Below, in pieces: positions 1-8,963 of a DNA stretch of 64,000 bases; positions within the stretch are counted from its first letter, which is position 1; each line of letters opens with the position of its first letter. Made by a program: the position numbers and the translations under genes. Source of the DNA: Mesorhizobium sp. YC-39. Its GTDB lineage: Bacteria > Pseudomonadota > Alphaproteobacteria > Rhizobiales > Rhizobiaceae. The DNA is taken from positions 310,001-374,000 of the forward strand of contig NZ_JAOWPS010000001.1 in the NCBI RefSeq assembly GCF_025753795.1, written 5' to 3'. The notes beneath the pieces are model-generated. The model was not told the DNA's origin, ran no database searches, and saw only the letters and a list, made by a program, of their open reading frames with translations.

Positions 1-2
1 AG

Positions 3-1547
3 CTGCGGCGCTACCACGCGGCCGTCTGGGACGAGCCGGTGGTCATGGAGATGGGCCGGCGCGGCCGGCGCGGCATCATGTTTCCGGCCGCCGAGCCGGC
101 GGTCGCCGCTGCGGTGGGCTGCGCCGAGACGTTGCTTCCCGAAGGCATGCGCCGCACGACGCCGCCCGCTTTGCCGGAAATGTCGGAGCCAGACGTGCTC
201 CGGCACTATCTCCACCTTTCCCAGCAGACGCTCGGCATGATGGGCATCAGCCTGTTCGGTACCTGCACCATGAAATACAATGCCCGCCTCAACGAGGCGC
301 TGGCGGCACGCCCCGAACTCGCCGAAATCCATCCGCTGCAGGATGAGGAAACGCTGCAGGGCGTGCTCGAGATCATCCATCGCTTCGACCTCGCTTTGCG
401 CGAACTCTCCGGCATGGACCAGTTCGTGTTCCAGGCGGCCGGCGGCGCCGATGCCGCCTACACCCATGTCTGCGTTACCCGCGCCTGGCTCGCTTCCCGC
501 GGCGAGCTCGGCAAGCGCGACGAGATCGTTACCTCGCTTCAGGCGCACCCCTGCAATCCGGCCACCGCCGCGACAGCCGGCTTCAAGGTCATCACCTTGC
601 CGCTGGAGGAGAACGGCTATCCTTCGCTGGAAGCTCTGAAGGCGGCGGTGTCGGACCGCACCGCGGCGCTGATGATCAACAATCCCGACGACATGGGCAT
701 CTACAATCCGCACATCAAGGAATGGGTGCGCGTCGTCCACGAAGCCGGCGGGCTCTGCTTCTACGACCACGCCAACTTCAACGGCGTGATGAGCCGGCTA
801 AGGGCGAGGGAGCTCGGCTTCGACGCCTGCATGTACATGCTGCACAAGACTTTCGGAGCGCCGAAGGGCGGCGGCGGCCCCGCCGTCGGCGCCTATGGCT
901 GCAGCGCCGAGCTTGCGCCTTTCCTGCCCAAGCCCGTCGTGACCTTCGATGGCAAAAACTATCATCTCGACAATGACCGGGACGACAGCATCGGCAAGGT
1001 CCGCGAATTCCTCGGCAACATCCCTGTCGTACTCAAGGCCTATGCCTGGGTCCGCTCACTCGGCGCCGAGGGCATTCGCGAGGCGGCCGACCTGTCGGTG
1101 CTGGCCAACAATTACATGGACCATGAATTGCTGAAGCTGCGCGGTGTCTCGCGCTCGCATCCCAACATCGACGCCTGGCGCATGGAGATGACGCGTTTCA
1201 GCCTCGGCAAGCTGTTCGAGGACACCGGCGTCAGCGCCATGGATGTCCAGAACCGCATGGTCGACTACGGCATCGACGCTTTCTGGCTGTCGCACGAACC
1301 GTGGATCGTTCCGCAGCCCTTCACGCCGGAGGCTGGCGAGATGTGGTCGAAGGAGGATCTCGACACCTGGATCGCGGTGCTGGGGGCGGTTATTGAGGAG
1401 GCCTATGCCGATCCCGACAAGGTGCGCTCGGCGCCTCACAACCAGGCCGTCCACCAGATCAAGGGCGCGCCGCTCGAAGACCCGGCCCATTGGGCGATGA
1501 CCTGGCGCGCTCATGTGCGCAAGCGCGCGCAGAGCAAGGCTGATTAG
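3..1547 (+). CDS. gcvPB: Glycine dehydrogenase (aminomethyl-transferring) subunit 2, 5'-truncated by window edge
   Basis: P-protein half of the glycine cleavage system: PLP-dependent decarboxylation of glycine and transfer of the aminomethyl group to lipoyl H-protein. The frame is open to the left edge (LRRYHAAVWDEPVVMEMGRRG runs in from base 3), so the GTG at 39 is probably internal and about a dozen N-terminal residues are outside the window. About 502 residues follow the GTG, close to full length for the split-type subunit. The PLP lysine lies in HKTFGAPKGGGGPA (about residue 270 from the GTG), the family's signature. Its stop overlaps the stop of the convergent SDR at 1544. The partner gcvPA would have to lie to the left. 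Confidence 0.9.
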   Translation: MRRYHAAVWDEPVVMEMGRRGRRGIMFPAAEPAVAAAVGCAETLLPEGMRRTTPPALPEMSEPDVLRHYLHLSQQTLGMMGISLFGTCTMKYNARLNEALAARPELAEIHPLQDEETLQGVLEIIHRFDLALRELSGMDQFVFQAAGGADAAYTHVCVTRAWLASRGELGKRDEIVTSLQAHPCNPATAATAGFKVITLPLEENGYPSLEALKAAVSDRTAALMINNPDDMGIYNPHIKEWVRVVHEAGGLCFYDHANFNGVMSRLRARELGFDACMYMLHKTFGAPKGGGGPAVGAYGCSAELAPFLPKPVVTFDGKNYHLDNDRDDSIGKVREFLGNIPVVLKAYAWVRSLGAEGIREAADLSVLANNYMDHELLKLRGVSRSHPNIDAWRMEMTRFSLGKLFEDTGVSAMDVQNRMVDYGIDAFWLSHEPWIVPQPFTPEAGEMWSKEDLDTWIAVLGAVIEEAYADPDKVRSAPHNQAVHQIKGAPLEDPAHWAMTWRAHVRKRAQSKAD

Positions 1548-2284
1548 ATCCAGCTTTCCAGTCGCGTGTTGAGAACAAGCTCGGCCACCGAAGCCGTGTT
1601 AGGCAGGCGCAGCAGGAAAGCCACCGTCTCGGCGATCGTTTCGGGAGCGATACGGTTTGCCGACGGCGTCACGCCGGGAACGGAGGCAACAAGATCGGTA
1701 TCGACCGCGCCGGGGCAAAGGGCTGTCACGCGCACGCCCTTTTCCCAGCCGGCGAATTTGGCGGCATGGGTGAGTGCCATGACCGCGTGCTTGGTCATGG
1801 CGTAGGCGACCGAAACCGTATCGCGGTAGCGCTTCCCGTCGGTCGAGGCGACATTGATGATCCGTCCGTGCCCGCCTTTCTCCAGATGCGGCAAGGCAAG
1901 GCGGATCAGCCGGAACGGAGCCTTGACATTGACTGCCCACATCTCGTCGAGCACGCTCTCGTCGCCTGAACGCAGGTCCAGCGGGCGCAATATGCCGGCA
2001 TTGTTGATAAGCGCGTCGATACGCCCGAACCGGGCGACGGTTGCGTCCACCCATTGCGCCGCCGTCTCGGCCTGCTCGGCGTCGAAGCGCTGGACCAGGG
2101 TCCGCGCCGGATCGAAAGCGGCGAACACTGCGGCGTCAGGGTTCCGCACGCCGAGCGAAAGCGTGTAACCCTGCGCATGCAGCCGTCTCGCGATGGCCAG
2201 GCCAATGCCTCGCGAGGCGCCCGATAGCATCACCACGCGCCCAGTGGGGTCGAGCATTTCGGGGCTTGCCGAAGCATCGGCCAT
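1544..2284 (-). CDS. SDR family NAD(P)-dependent oxidoreductase
   Basis: Classical short-chain dehydrogenase of about 246 residues. The Rossmann motif SGASRGIG is near the N-terminus, NNAG follows in the middle, and the catalytic YAMTK is intact with Ser upstream in NVAS. I chose the ATG at 2284 (MADASASPEML) because the frame upstream of it overlaps the preceding SDR and has no family similarity. The start lies only 2 bases after that gene's stop, so the two are probably translationally coupled as the last genes of the minus-strand operon beginning at 11308. The substrate cannot be told from sequence. Confidence 0.85.
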   Translation of the reverse strand: MADASASPEMLDPTGRVVMLSGASRGIGLAIARRLHAQGYTLSLGVRNPDAAVFAAFDPARTLVQRFDAEQAETAAQWVDATVARFGRIDALINNAGILRPLDLRSGDESVLDEMWAVNVKAPFRLIRLALPHLEKGGHGRIINVASTDGKRYRDTVSVAYAMTKHAVMALTHAAKFAGWEKGVRVTALCPGAVDTDLVASVPGVTPSANRIAPETIAETVAFLLRLPNTASVAELVLNTRLESWI

Positions 2285-2286
2285 GA

Positions 2287-3069
2287 TCAGAACAATCCCT
2301 GGTAGACGCCGCCATCGTTGACGATGTTCTGGCCCGTCATATAGCCGTTCTGCGCGCTGCACAGGAAGGCGATCAGGTCGCCGCATTCCTTTGGGTCGGC
2401 AAAGCGGCCGGCCGGCGTCGTCTTGAGACGGTCGGCGACGATCGCCTCATAGGTCGTGTTGCCGCGCGCGGCATGGCCATGGAGGTTGGTCTGCAACGCA
2501 TCCGTATCGAAGAAGCCGGGCAGCACGCTGTTGACGACGACATTGTGCGGCACCAGTTCCCGCACCATTGAGGCGATAGCGCCGGCGAGCGCCAGGCGCG
2601 CCGCATGCGAGTGGCCGAAATTGACCTGCGGGAATTTGATGAAGCTGACCGAGATGTTCACCACGCGGCCGAACTTGCGCTCGCTCATGCCCGGCACCAC
2701 GGCGCGGATCAACTCATACGCCGAGAAGAAATGCGCCTCCATCCAGCCGTCGAGTTCCGCTCGGCTCATGGTCCTGAAATTGTCCGGCGTCTGCCTGACG
2801 CCGGGATTGGTGACCAGTATGTCCGGGTCGGGGCAGGCCGACAGCACATCCGCGCGCCCTTGCTGCGTCGTCACATCGGCCGCGACGGTGGTGACACGCA
2901 CGCCCGTGGCCGCCGCAATCTCTCGGGCCGCCGCTTCGAGTGTCTCGGCCGTGCGGGCAACCAGGGTCAAATCGACCCCTTCGCCGGCGAGCGAGACGGC
3001 GGCTGCCTTGCCAAGGCCCTTGCTGCCGCCCGTGACGAGGGCATGCCGCCCCCTGATACCCAGATCCAT
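2287..3069 (-). CDS. SDR family protein with non-canonical active site
   Basis: Short-chain dehydrogenase fold, 260 residues. The cofactor motif TGGSKGLG (13-20) is normal, but the usual NNAG reads TNPG. The YxxxK catalytic motif is absent: the aligned stretch is FGHSHAARLAL (151-161), placing Ser/His and Arg where Tyr and Lys belong. The C-terminal part (VNSVLPGFFDTD, then MTGQNIVNDGG) is typical of the family. It could use a different catalytic arrangement or be non-catalytic. It sits downstream of the LysA-like gene, separated by a palindromic repeat, and is directly followed by a canonical SDR. Confidence 0.8.
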   Translation of the reverse strand: MDLGIRGRHALVTGGSKGLGKAAAVSLAGEGVDLTLVARTAETLEAAAREIAAATGVRVTTVAADVTTQQGRADVLSACPDPDILVTNPGVRQTPDNFRTMSRAELDGWMEAHFFSAYELIRAVVPGMSERKFGRVVNISVSFIKFPQVNFGHSHAARLALAGAIASMVRELVPHNVVVNSVLPGFFDTDALQTNLHGHAARGNTTYEAIVADRLKTTPAGRFADPKECGDLIAFLCSAQNGYMTGQNIVNDGGVYQGLF

Positions 3070-3084
3070 TATGCGTCCTTACTG

Positions 3085-3132
3085 GAGCATCGGACCCAAA
3101 AGCGGAACCGGTTTTGGGAGAATCCGATGCTC
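3085..3132. repeat. Rhizobial-type palindromic intergenic repeat
   Basis: A 48-base imperfect palindrome: outer arms GAGCATCGGA and TCCGATGCTC pair perfectly, and the inner CCCAAAAGCGG pairs with the CCGGTTTTGGG side. It lies between the LysA-like gene and the SDR within the minus-strand operon. The shape and the xxAAAAGCGGxxCCGGTTTT core resemble dispersed repeats common in Mesorhizobium intergenic regions (recall, not searched). In RNA it would form a strong hairpin and could reduce read-through or stabilise the upstream message. Confidence 0.7.
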
Positions 3133-3140
3133 AAACAAAA

Positions 3141-4571
3141 TCAGTTACGCGGCGTGAAAGAGCCGGCGAGCAGCCGCGGCGGCACGCGAAAGCGCCCCAT
3201 GACGTCCCTGAGTTGCTCGCGTTCCGTGGTGATTTCCGCCTTGTCGCCGGCAACCAGCACCGTCGCCGGCAGAAGCTGCGCATTGTAGCGGGCGGCGGAC
3301 GATTCCGTGTAGCCGCCGGCATCGAGGAAGGCGACATAGTCGCCGCGCTTTAGCGCCGGCATCTTGCGATGCGAGCCAACCTCGTCGGAATTGCAGAGCG
3401 GCCCGACCAGATCGACCACCTCCGTGCCCTCGGCCTCGGCATTGGCCACCGCGACGGCGTGATAGTACCAATCGAGCACCGCCGACCAGGAAAGATGGTT
3501 GGTCGACAGGTCGAGGTTCACCCATTTCTTGGTGGCGCCGGTCTTCACCGCGCCGACGCGGCCGACCGCCACGCCGGACGGACCCGACAGAGCGCGGCCG
3601 GGTTCGAGGCGCAGTTTGGGCAGCGGCAGGTCGAGCCGTGCCGCTTCCTCCTTGACCGCCGCCGCACAGAGCCGTGCATAATCCTCGGCTGTCGGCGCGC
3701 TGGCGTCGTCGAGTTGGCTGTTCGGGCCGGTCCCGTACCATTTTCCGAAGGTCCAGCCGCCGCCAATGTCGATGCAGGGCGGCGTCCAGCCGGTCTTGTC
3801 GCGCAAATAGCCGGACCAGGTGATCATCTCCTTCGCCATCACCGCGAAATCGGCGGCGTCGTTCGACATCCGGCTGAGATGGAAATGCGTCTCCTTGAGC
3901 TTGATCCTCGGCATGGCCAGGGCGCGCTTGACGATCTCGGCGGTCTGCTCGCGCGTCATGCCCCATTTGGTCGAGTCGCTCTGTTGCTTCAGCGTGCCTG
4001 GCCCATGCATGGCGACACCCTTGCGCTCGCGCAGCGGTTCGAGGTCGAGCTTGAGGCGGATGCCGACATCCACGTCGACGCCAAGCCGGTCGGCGATCGC
4101 GGCAATGCGGTCGAGTTCGTCCATGGCGTCGATATTGACGCAAAGCCCGTTGGCGATCGCCATTTCGAGCTCTTCGTCCTGCTTGTTCGAGCCATTGAGC
4201 ACGAGCGTCCTGGCGTCGGTGCCGGCAAGCAGCGCCATGTACATTTCCTGCGCCCCGAAACAGTCACCGCCCGCCCCTTCCTGGTTCATGATGTGGCGGA
4301 TGGCGAGGCCGTTGTTCGACTTGTTGGCGAACAGGATCTCGACATCGGGATAGTGCCGGCGGAACGCTTCGCGGAAGGCACGATAGGTGTAGCGGAGCTG
4401 GTTCTCCGAGATGATGTAGAGCGGCGTGCCGAATGTCTCGGCCAGCTCTTGCACGTCGCAGCCGTCGACGAACAGATGGCCATTCGGGCCGATGCCGATG
4501 AATTCGCCGAACTTCACCTTGTAGTCGATCGGCGTGAGCTGCGGTGCCTGGCTGGAAGTTTTCTCTTTCAT
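3141..4571 (-). CDS. PLP-dependent decarboxylase, LysA/diaminopimelate-ornithine decarboxylase family
   Basis: Fold-type III PLP enzyme of 476 residues, about 50 longer than typical LysA. The Schiff-base lysine is K84 in FANKSNN (YALKAN in LysA). IGGGW is the phosphate-binding glycine loop, LEPGRA the EPGR motif, LCNSDE stands where the C-E-S-x-D active-site motif is expected, and DAGGYTESSAARYN is the C-terminal substrate/PLP element. The altered CNSDE motif and longer N-terminus suggest a catabolic decarboxylase for a different amino acid rather than the biosynthetic enzyme. It lies in an operon with a DapA-family aldolase (46-base gap) and a class III aminotransferase. GAGGG precedes the ATG by about 8 bases. 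Confidence 0.8.
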   Translation of the reverse strand: MKEKTSSQAPQLTPIDYKVKFGEFIGIGPNGHLFVDGCDVQELAETFGTPLYIISENQLRYTYRAFREAFRRHYPDVEILFANKSNNGLAIRHIMNQEGAGGDCFGAQEMYMALLAGTDARTLVLNGSNKQDEELEMAIANGLCVNIDAMDELDRIAAIADRLGVDVDVGIRLKLDLEPLRERKGVAMHGPGTLKQQSDSTKWGMTREQTAEIVKRALAMPRIKLKETHFHLSRMSNDAADFAVMAKEMITWSGYLRDKTGWTPPCIDIGGGWTFGKWYGTGPNSQLDDASAPTAEDYARLCAAAVKEEAARLDLPLPKLRLEPGRALSGPSGVAVGRVGAVKTGATKKWVNLDLSTNHLSWSAVLDWYYHAVAVANAEAEGTEVVDLVGPLCNSDEVGSHRKMPALKRGDYVAFLDAGGYTESSAARYNAQLLPATVLVAGDKAEITTEREQLRDVMGRFRVPPRLLAGSFTPRN

Positions 4572-4617
4572 GATCGTGACCCTCTCATCGGATAAATCGC
4601 CGTTGGTTATGACCGCC

Positions 4618-5523
4618 TCACAGCAGGCCGAGATCTTTCAAGCCCCGCTCGAGGCCTTTCAGCGGCTCGCCCGCGAGCGCCCTGAGCGGCGCCCGCGGCT
4701 TGCCGCCGCCGGGCAGTCCCAGCATGTCCATCGCCGCCTTCGTCGCGGGGTAGAGCGTGCGTCCGCCGCTGGTGAAGAGATCGGTGAGCCGGCGCCCGAG
4801 CGCCTGCACGCGTTCGGCTTCGGCGCGCTCCCCGCGCTTCGGCGCGAAATAGAGATCGAGCCCGCCCGGCGACCAGACATTTGGGAAACAGTCGATGGTG
4901 CCGTCGGCGCCGAGATCCACCGCCGGAACGCCGAACACCGAGGACGGGCCGCAAAACACCCTGAGACGATCGCGCACGGCAAGGCTGGTGCCGTAATAAT
5001 TGTTCCAGTCGCCCGAGCTTTCCTTGACCGCCACGACACGATCGAGTTCGGCAAGCCGCGAGACCAGCGCCGGCGTCAGCGCATTCACCGCATTCCCCGG
5101 AATGTTGTAGAGCACGACCGGCAGGCCGATGGCTGCGGTCACATCGGCATAGTGGGCGAAGATCTCGTCGTCCGAAAGCTTGACGAAATAGGGCGGCAGG
5201 ATGAGCGCGCCGTCGCAGCCGACCTTCTCGGCATGGCGGCTGAGCGCCACCGCCTCATCGACGGTCACAGCACCCGTGCCGACGATCAGCGTGCCGCGGC
5301 CGGCTATCGCTTCTTTCGAGACTTCATAGAGGCGCTTGCGCTCGTCATGGCTGAGCGCCCAGAACTCGCCGGTGCAGCCGCCGGCGACCACGCCGGTCGC
5401 GCCGTCCTGCATCAGCCGTTCGATATTGGCGGCGAACTCCGCCTCGTCGATGCGGCCATCGTCGTGAAACGGGGTGGTGATCGCCGGCATCGGCCCGGTC
5501 CAGTCAACACTCGTTCTATCCAT
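4618..5523 (-). CDS. Dihydrodipicolinate synthase/N-acetylneuraminate lyase family aldolase
   Basis: Class I aldolase of the DapA superfamily, 301 residues, the normal length. GGCTGE (48-53) corresponds to the family's GGTTGE loop, Y139 in VVLYNIPG is the catalytic tyrosine, and K167 in VAVKESSGD forms the Schiff base with a 2-oxo acid. Residues after K167 (SSGDW) differ from those of true DapA, so a catabolic lyase or deaminase role is more likely. ACGAGGA lies about 10 bases before the ATG. It is co-transcribed with an aminotransferase upstream and a PLP decarboxylase downstream. Confidence 0.85.
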   Translation of the reverse strand: MDRTSVDWTGPMPAITTPFHDDGRIDEAEFAANIERLMQDGATGVVAGGCTGEFWALSHDERKRLYEVSKEAIAGRGTLIVGTGAVTVDEAVALSRHAEKVGCDGALILPPYFVKLSDDEIFAHYADVTAAIGLPVVLYNIPGNAVNALTPALVSRLAELDRVVAVKESSGDWNNYYGTSLAVRDRLRVFCGPSSVFGVPAVDLGADGTIDCFPNVWSPGGLDLYFAPKRGERAEAERVQALGRRLTDLFTSGGRTLYPATKAAMDMLGLPGGGKPRAPLRALAGEPLKGLERGLKDLGLL

Positions 5524-5557
5524 GAAAATTCATTCCTCGTATGTTGTGGTTGCGGCC

Positions 5558-6964
5558 TCAGGCTGACCAGATCTTCTCGCGCACCAGCTCGTCCATCACC
5601 GCGTCCACCGCCTCGCGGGCGCGGGACACCATCTGCGTGATCTCGTCTTCCGAGATGACGAAGGGCGGCGAGAACGAGATCGTGTCGGCATGCGGCAAAG
5701 CGCGGGTGATGAGGCCGCGCGCCAGTGCTGCCTTGACGATGCGGGCGGCGATCTTCAGCGACGGCTCGAACCGCGTCGCCGGCTGCTTTTTTGCGACGAA
5801 TTCCACCGCGCCGACCAGGCCCATGCCCCTGATGTCACCGACCAGCGGATGGCCGGCAAAGGCCTGCTGAAGCTGCCGGTGCATGAAGGCACCACGGTCT
5901 GCCGCCTGGGCGACGAGCCCGTCATTTTCGATGATGTCGAGATTGGCGAGCGCGGCCGCAGCCGCCAGCGGATGCGCGGAATAGGTATAGCCGTGACCGA
6001 AGGCGCCCAGCGTCGCCTGGCCGTCGACGATGCCACGCCAGACCTTCTCCGAGACCATGCAGCCCGACAACGGCACATAGGCCGAGGTGATGCCCTTGGC
6101 CACCGTGATCAGGTCCGGCTGCATCTCCACTGCCGTCGAGCCGAACATCGTGCCGAGCCGGCCGAAGCCGGAGATCACCTCGTCGGCGATCAAAAGCACG
6201 TCATGCCTGTCGAGCACCGCCCGGATTGCCTTGTAGTAGCCCTTGGGCGGCACGATCACGCCGCCCGCTCCCATCACCGGCTCCATGATCACGGCGCCAA
6301 CGGTATCCGGTCCCTCGGCGACGATCAGGTCTTCGAGGTCCTTGGCGAGCTTGGCGGTGAAGGCCTCGTCCGACATGCCGGGCTCGGCCTCCCACAGGCG
6401 ATAGGGCGCCGTCGTATGCCGCACGAAGGAAAGCGGCAGGTCGAAGCCGGAATGCAGCGAAGGCATTCCCGTCAGGCTGCCGGCCACCACCGTCACGCCG
6501 TGATAGCCGCGGTTGCGCGCGATGATCTTCTTCTTCGCAGATTTGCCGCGGGCGTTGTTGTAGTACCAGACGAGCTTGACCTGGGTGTCGTTGGCGTCCG
6601 AGCCCGACTGGCCGAAAAACACCTTCGACATCGGCACTGGAGCCATCTCGATCAGCCTTTCGGCAAGCAGGATCGGCGTGTCCGTCGTCCAGGACGAGAA
6701 GGAATGGAAATAGGGCAGGGTCACCGCCTGGTGCTGGATGGCGTCGGCGATCTCCTTGCGGCCATAACCGACATTGACGCACCACAGGCCGGCCATGCCG
6801 TCGATATAGCGCTTGCCGTTATTATCCTCGAGCCAGACCCCTTCGCCCCGGACGATGATCATCGGGCCGTTGCGCTCATGGTCGGCAAGTGCGGTGAACG
6901 GATGAAAGAGATAGCGCTTGTCCAGCGTTTCGAGGTCAGGCCTGTTGCGCAACACAGTGTTCAT
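5558..6964 (-). CDS. Class III (omega) aminotransferase
   Basis: PLP-dependent aminotransferase of 468 residues. PLP lysine is K290 in DLITVAKGITSAYVPLSG; LLIADEVISGFGR (257-269) carries the aspartate that contacts the PLP nitrogen; FFGQSGSDAND (117-126) binds the cofactor phosphate. Members typically move an amino group between pyruvate or 2-oxoglutarate and an amine, beta-amino acid or omega-amino acid. It follows the transporter ATPase gene by 20 bases and precedes the DapA-family gene by 34, so it probably acts on the imported substrate or a product of it. Confidence 0.88.
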   Translation of the reverse strand: MNTVLRNRPDLETLDKRYLFHPFTALADHERNGPMIIVRGEGVWLEDNNGKRYIDGMAGLWCVNVGYGRKEIADAIQHQAVTLPYFHSFSSWTTDTPILLAERLIEMAPVPMSKVFFGQSGSDANDTQVKLVWYYNNARGKSAKKKIIARNRGYHGVTVVAGSLTGMPSLHSGFDLPLSFVRHTTAPYRLWEAEPGMSDEAFTAKLAKDLEDLIVAEGPDTVGAVIMEPVMGAGGVIVPPKGYYKAIRAVLDRHDVLLIADEVISGFGRLGTMFGSTAVEMQPDLITVAKGITSAYVPLSGCMVSEKVWRGIVDGQATLGAFGHGYTYSAHPLAAAAALANLDIIENDGLVAQAADRGAFMHRQLQQAFAGHPLVGDIRGMGLVGAVEFVAKKQPATRFEPSLKIAARIVKAALARGLITRALPHADTISFSPPFVISEDEITQMVSRAREAVDAVMDELVREKIWSA

Positions 6965-6984
6965 GCGGTCATTATCTCCAAAGG

Positions 6985-8103
6985 CTAGGCGCGAGAGCGG
7001 ACGGAGTCGGCCGTCGCCGCGGCCCGGTCGGCGTTGAGCCGGCGTCCGGTCTCGCGGTCGAAGACGTGAATGCGCTCACGCCGCAGATCGAGCGGGATCG
7101 TCTCGCCGGCCTTCAGCACCGTGTCGCCGGCCACGCGCACGGTGAAGCCGACATCGCCGGCATTGACCAGCACGATGGATTCATGCCCGGTCGGCTCGAC
7201 CAGACGGACATTGGCCCGGAAGCTGCCCGTGCCGATGATGATGTCTTCCGGCCGCACCGCGACGGTGACGCGTCTTGTTCCGTCGGGCCGATCGCTGAGA
7301 TGGTCTGAGGGCAGTTCCAGCGACAGCGTGCCGAGCTTCAGCACGGGCCGTCCTTGGTCCATAGCGATCTCGCCATCGGCCAGCGTCATCGACGGCGTGC
7401 CTATGAAGCCGGCCACGAATGTGTTGGCGGGCCTGTGGTAGATTTCGCCCGGCATCGCGAATTGCTGCAGCACGCCGCCTTGCATTACGGCGATGCGCGT
7501 CGACATGGTCATGGCTTCGAGTTGGTCGTGGGTGACATAGACCATGGTCTTGCCGAGCCGGCGGTGCAGCTCGATCAGCTCCGCCCGCATATGGGCGCGC
7601 AATTTGGCGTCGAGATTGGAGAGCGGCTCGTCGAGCAGGAACACTTTCGGCTCGCGCACCAGCGCCCGGCCGAGCGCCACGCGCTGCTGCTGGCCGCCGG
7701 AAAGCTGCCGTGGCTTGCGGTCGAGCAGCGGGCCGAGTTGCAGCAGGTCGGCGGCGGCCTGGACCATGGCCGGCCGGTCCGCCTTCGGCACGCCGCGCTT
7801 CTTCAGCGGATAGGCGATGTTCTCGCGCACGCTCATATGTGGATAGAGCGCGTAGGACTGGAACACCATGGCGATGTCGCGCTCGCTCGGGGCCAGATTG
7901 TTTACGGTGCGCTCGCCGATGCGGATCTCGCCGGCGGTCGGCTGCTCCAGCCCGGCCAGCATGCGCAGCGTCGTGGTCTTGCCGCAGCCCGAGGGGCCGA
8001 GCAGCGACACGAATTCGCCGGACGCAATCGCAAGGTCGAGGCCGGGGATCGCCACCGTCGCGCCAAACGCCTTGCGCACCTTGTCGAACGTCACTGTGAC
8101 CAA
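6985..8103 (-). CDS. ABC transporter ATP-binding protein, UgpC/MalK-like
   Basis: Energising subunit of a carbohydrate-type (CUT1) importer, about 372 residues. Walker A GPSGCGKTT, signature LSGGQQQRV, Walker B VFLLDEPLSNLDAKLR and switch THDQ are all present, followed by a C-terminal OB-like (TOBE) regulatory domain containing VRPEDI. I chose the TTG at 8103 because AAGGAG lies 9 bases upstream; the open frame extends far upstream but that part overlaps the permease in another frame. A GTG at 8094 is the alternative. The gene follows the second permease by 23 bases. Confidence 0.88.
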   Translation of the reverse strand: MVTVTFDKVRKAFGATVAIPGLDLAIASGEFVSLLGPSGCGKTTTLRMLAGLEQPTAGEIRIGERTVNNLAPSERDIAMVFQSYALYPHMSVRENIAYPLKKRGVPKADRPAMVQAAADLLQLGPLLDRKPRQLSGGQQQRVALGRALVREPKVFLLDEPLSNLDAKLRAHMRAELIELHRRLGKTMVYVTHDQLEAMTMSTRIAVMQGGVLQQFAMPGEIYHRPANTFVAGFIGTPSMTLADGEIAMDQGRPVLKLGTLSLELPSDHLSDRPDGTRRVTVAVRPEDIIIGTGSFRANVRLVEPTGHESIVLVNAGDVGFTVRVAGDTVLKAGETIPLDLRRERIHVFDRETGRRLNADRAAATADSVRSRA

Positions 8104-8126
8104 CTGGAAAATCTCCTTCGGCGCGG

Positions 8127-8963
8127 TCAACCCTTCACGCCGCCGGCGCCAAAGCCGCGGGTGAGGTAGCTCTGCAGGAATGCGAAGATGATGATGAGCG
8201 GAATGCTCATCATCACGGAGGCCGCCATCAGCAGCGACCATTCGATGTTGAAGGAAGTGATGAGCATGTTCATCACCCCGGTCGTCAGCGGCCGGGCCTG
8301 GTCGGAATTCACCATCACCAGGGCATAGAGATATTCGTTCCAGGCCAGGATGAAGGTGAACAGCGCCGTCGAGATGATGCCCGGAAGCGCCTGCGGCAGG
8401 ATCACGTCGACGAACGCGCCCATGCGGCTGGCGCCATCCACCAGGGCGGCGGATTCGAGATCCTCCGGCACGCCGGCCATGAAGGAGCGCAGCAGCCACA
8501 GCGCGTAGGGCAGGGCAAAGGTGGTGTAGGCGATCACCAGGCTGGTCAGCGTGTTGGCGAGCCCGAGCTTCACCATCATCAGATAGAGCGGAATGATCAG
8601 CACGACCGACGGCAGGAGATAGGTGAACAGCACCAGCGCCGCCAGCGTCTCGCGGCCGCGATAGGAAAAGCGCACCAGGCTGTAGGCGCCGAGCGTACCG
8701 ACGACGATGACGACGATCGTCGTCGATGTCGCCAGTATCATCGAATTCATGAAGTAGCGCAGAAAGGGCGTCTCTTCGAGCAGCTTGATATAGTGTTCGA
8801 AGGTGATGGCGCGCGGGATGACCGTCGGCGGGATCTGGAAAAGCTCGGTCTGCGGCCGCACCGAGGTCACGACCATCCAGATCAGCGGGAAGGAGATGAG
8901 AAGGACGAGGCCCCACGTCACCAGATTGGCGAGGATCGTCGTCGAACGCCTGGCTGGCATCAT
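8127..8963 (-). CDS. ABC transporter permease, MalG/UgpE-like
   Basis: Inner-membrane permease of 278 residues with about six hydrophobic segments. The first is VTWGLVLLISFPLIWMVVTS near residue 14. The EAA-loop that docks on the ATPase reads ESAALVDGASRMGAFVDVILPQALPG (about 170-195). The C-terminal GFGAGGVKG is typical of the MalG-like subunit. Its ATG overlaps the stop of the MalF-like gene by 4 bases (ATGA), showing coupled translation. Confidence 0.9.
   Translation of the reverse strand: MMPARRSTTILANLVTWGLVLLISFPLIWMVVTSVRPQTELFQIPPTVIPRAITFEHYIKLLEETPFLRYFMNSMILATSTTIVVIVVGTLGAYSLVRFSYRGRETLAALVLFTYLLPSVVLIIPLYLMMVKLGLANTLTSLVIAYTTFALPYALWLLRSFMAGVPEDLESAALVDGASRMGAFVDVILPQALPGIISTALFTFILAWNEYLYALVMVNSDQARPLTTGVMNMLITSFNIEWSLLMAASVMMSIPLIIIFAFLQSYLTRGFGAGGVKG

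Noticed and set aside
6985..8916. 643-codon frame suggesting an N-terminal extension of the transporter ATPase
   Set aside because: The extra 271 codons are the MalG-like permease gene in another frame; TTG 8103 has a ribosome site.
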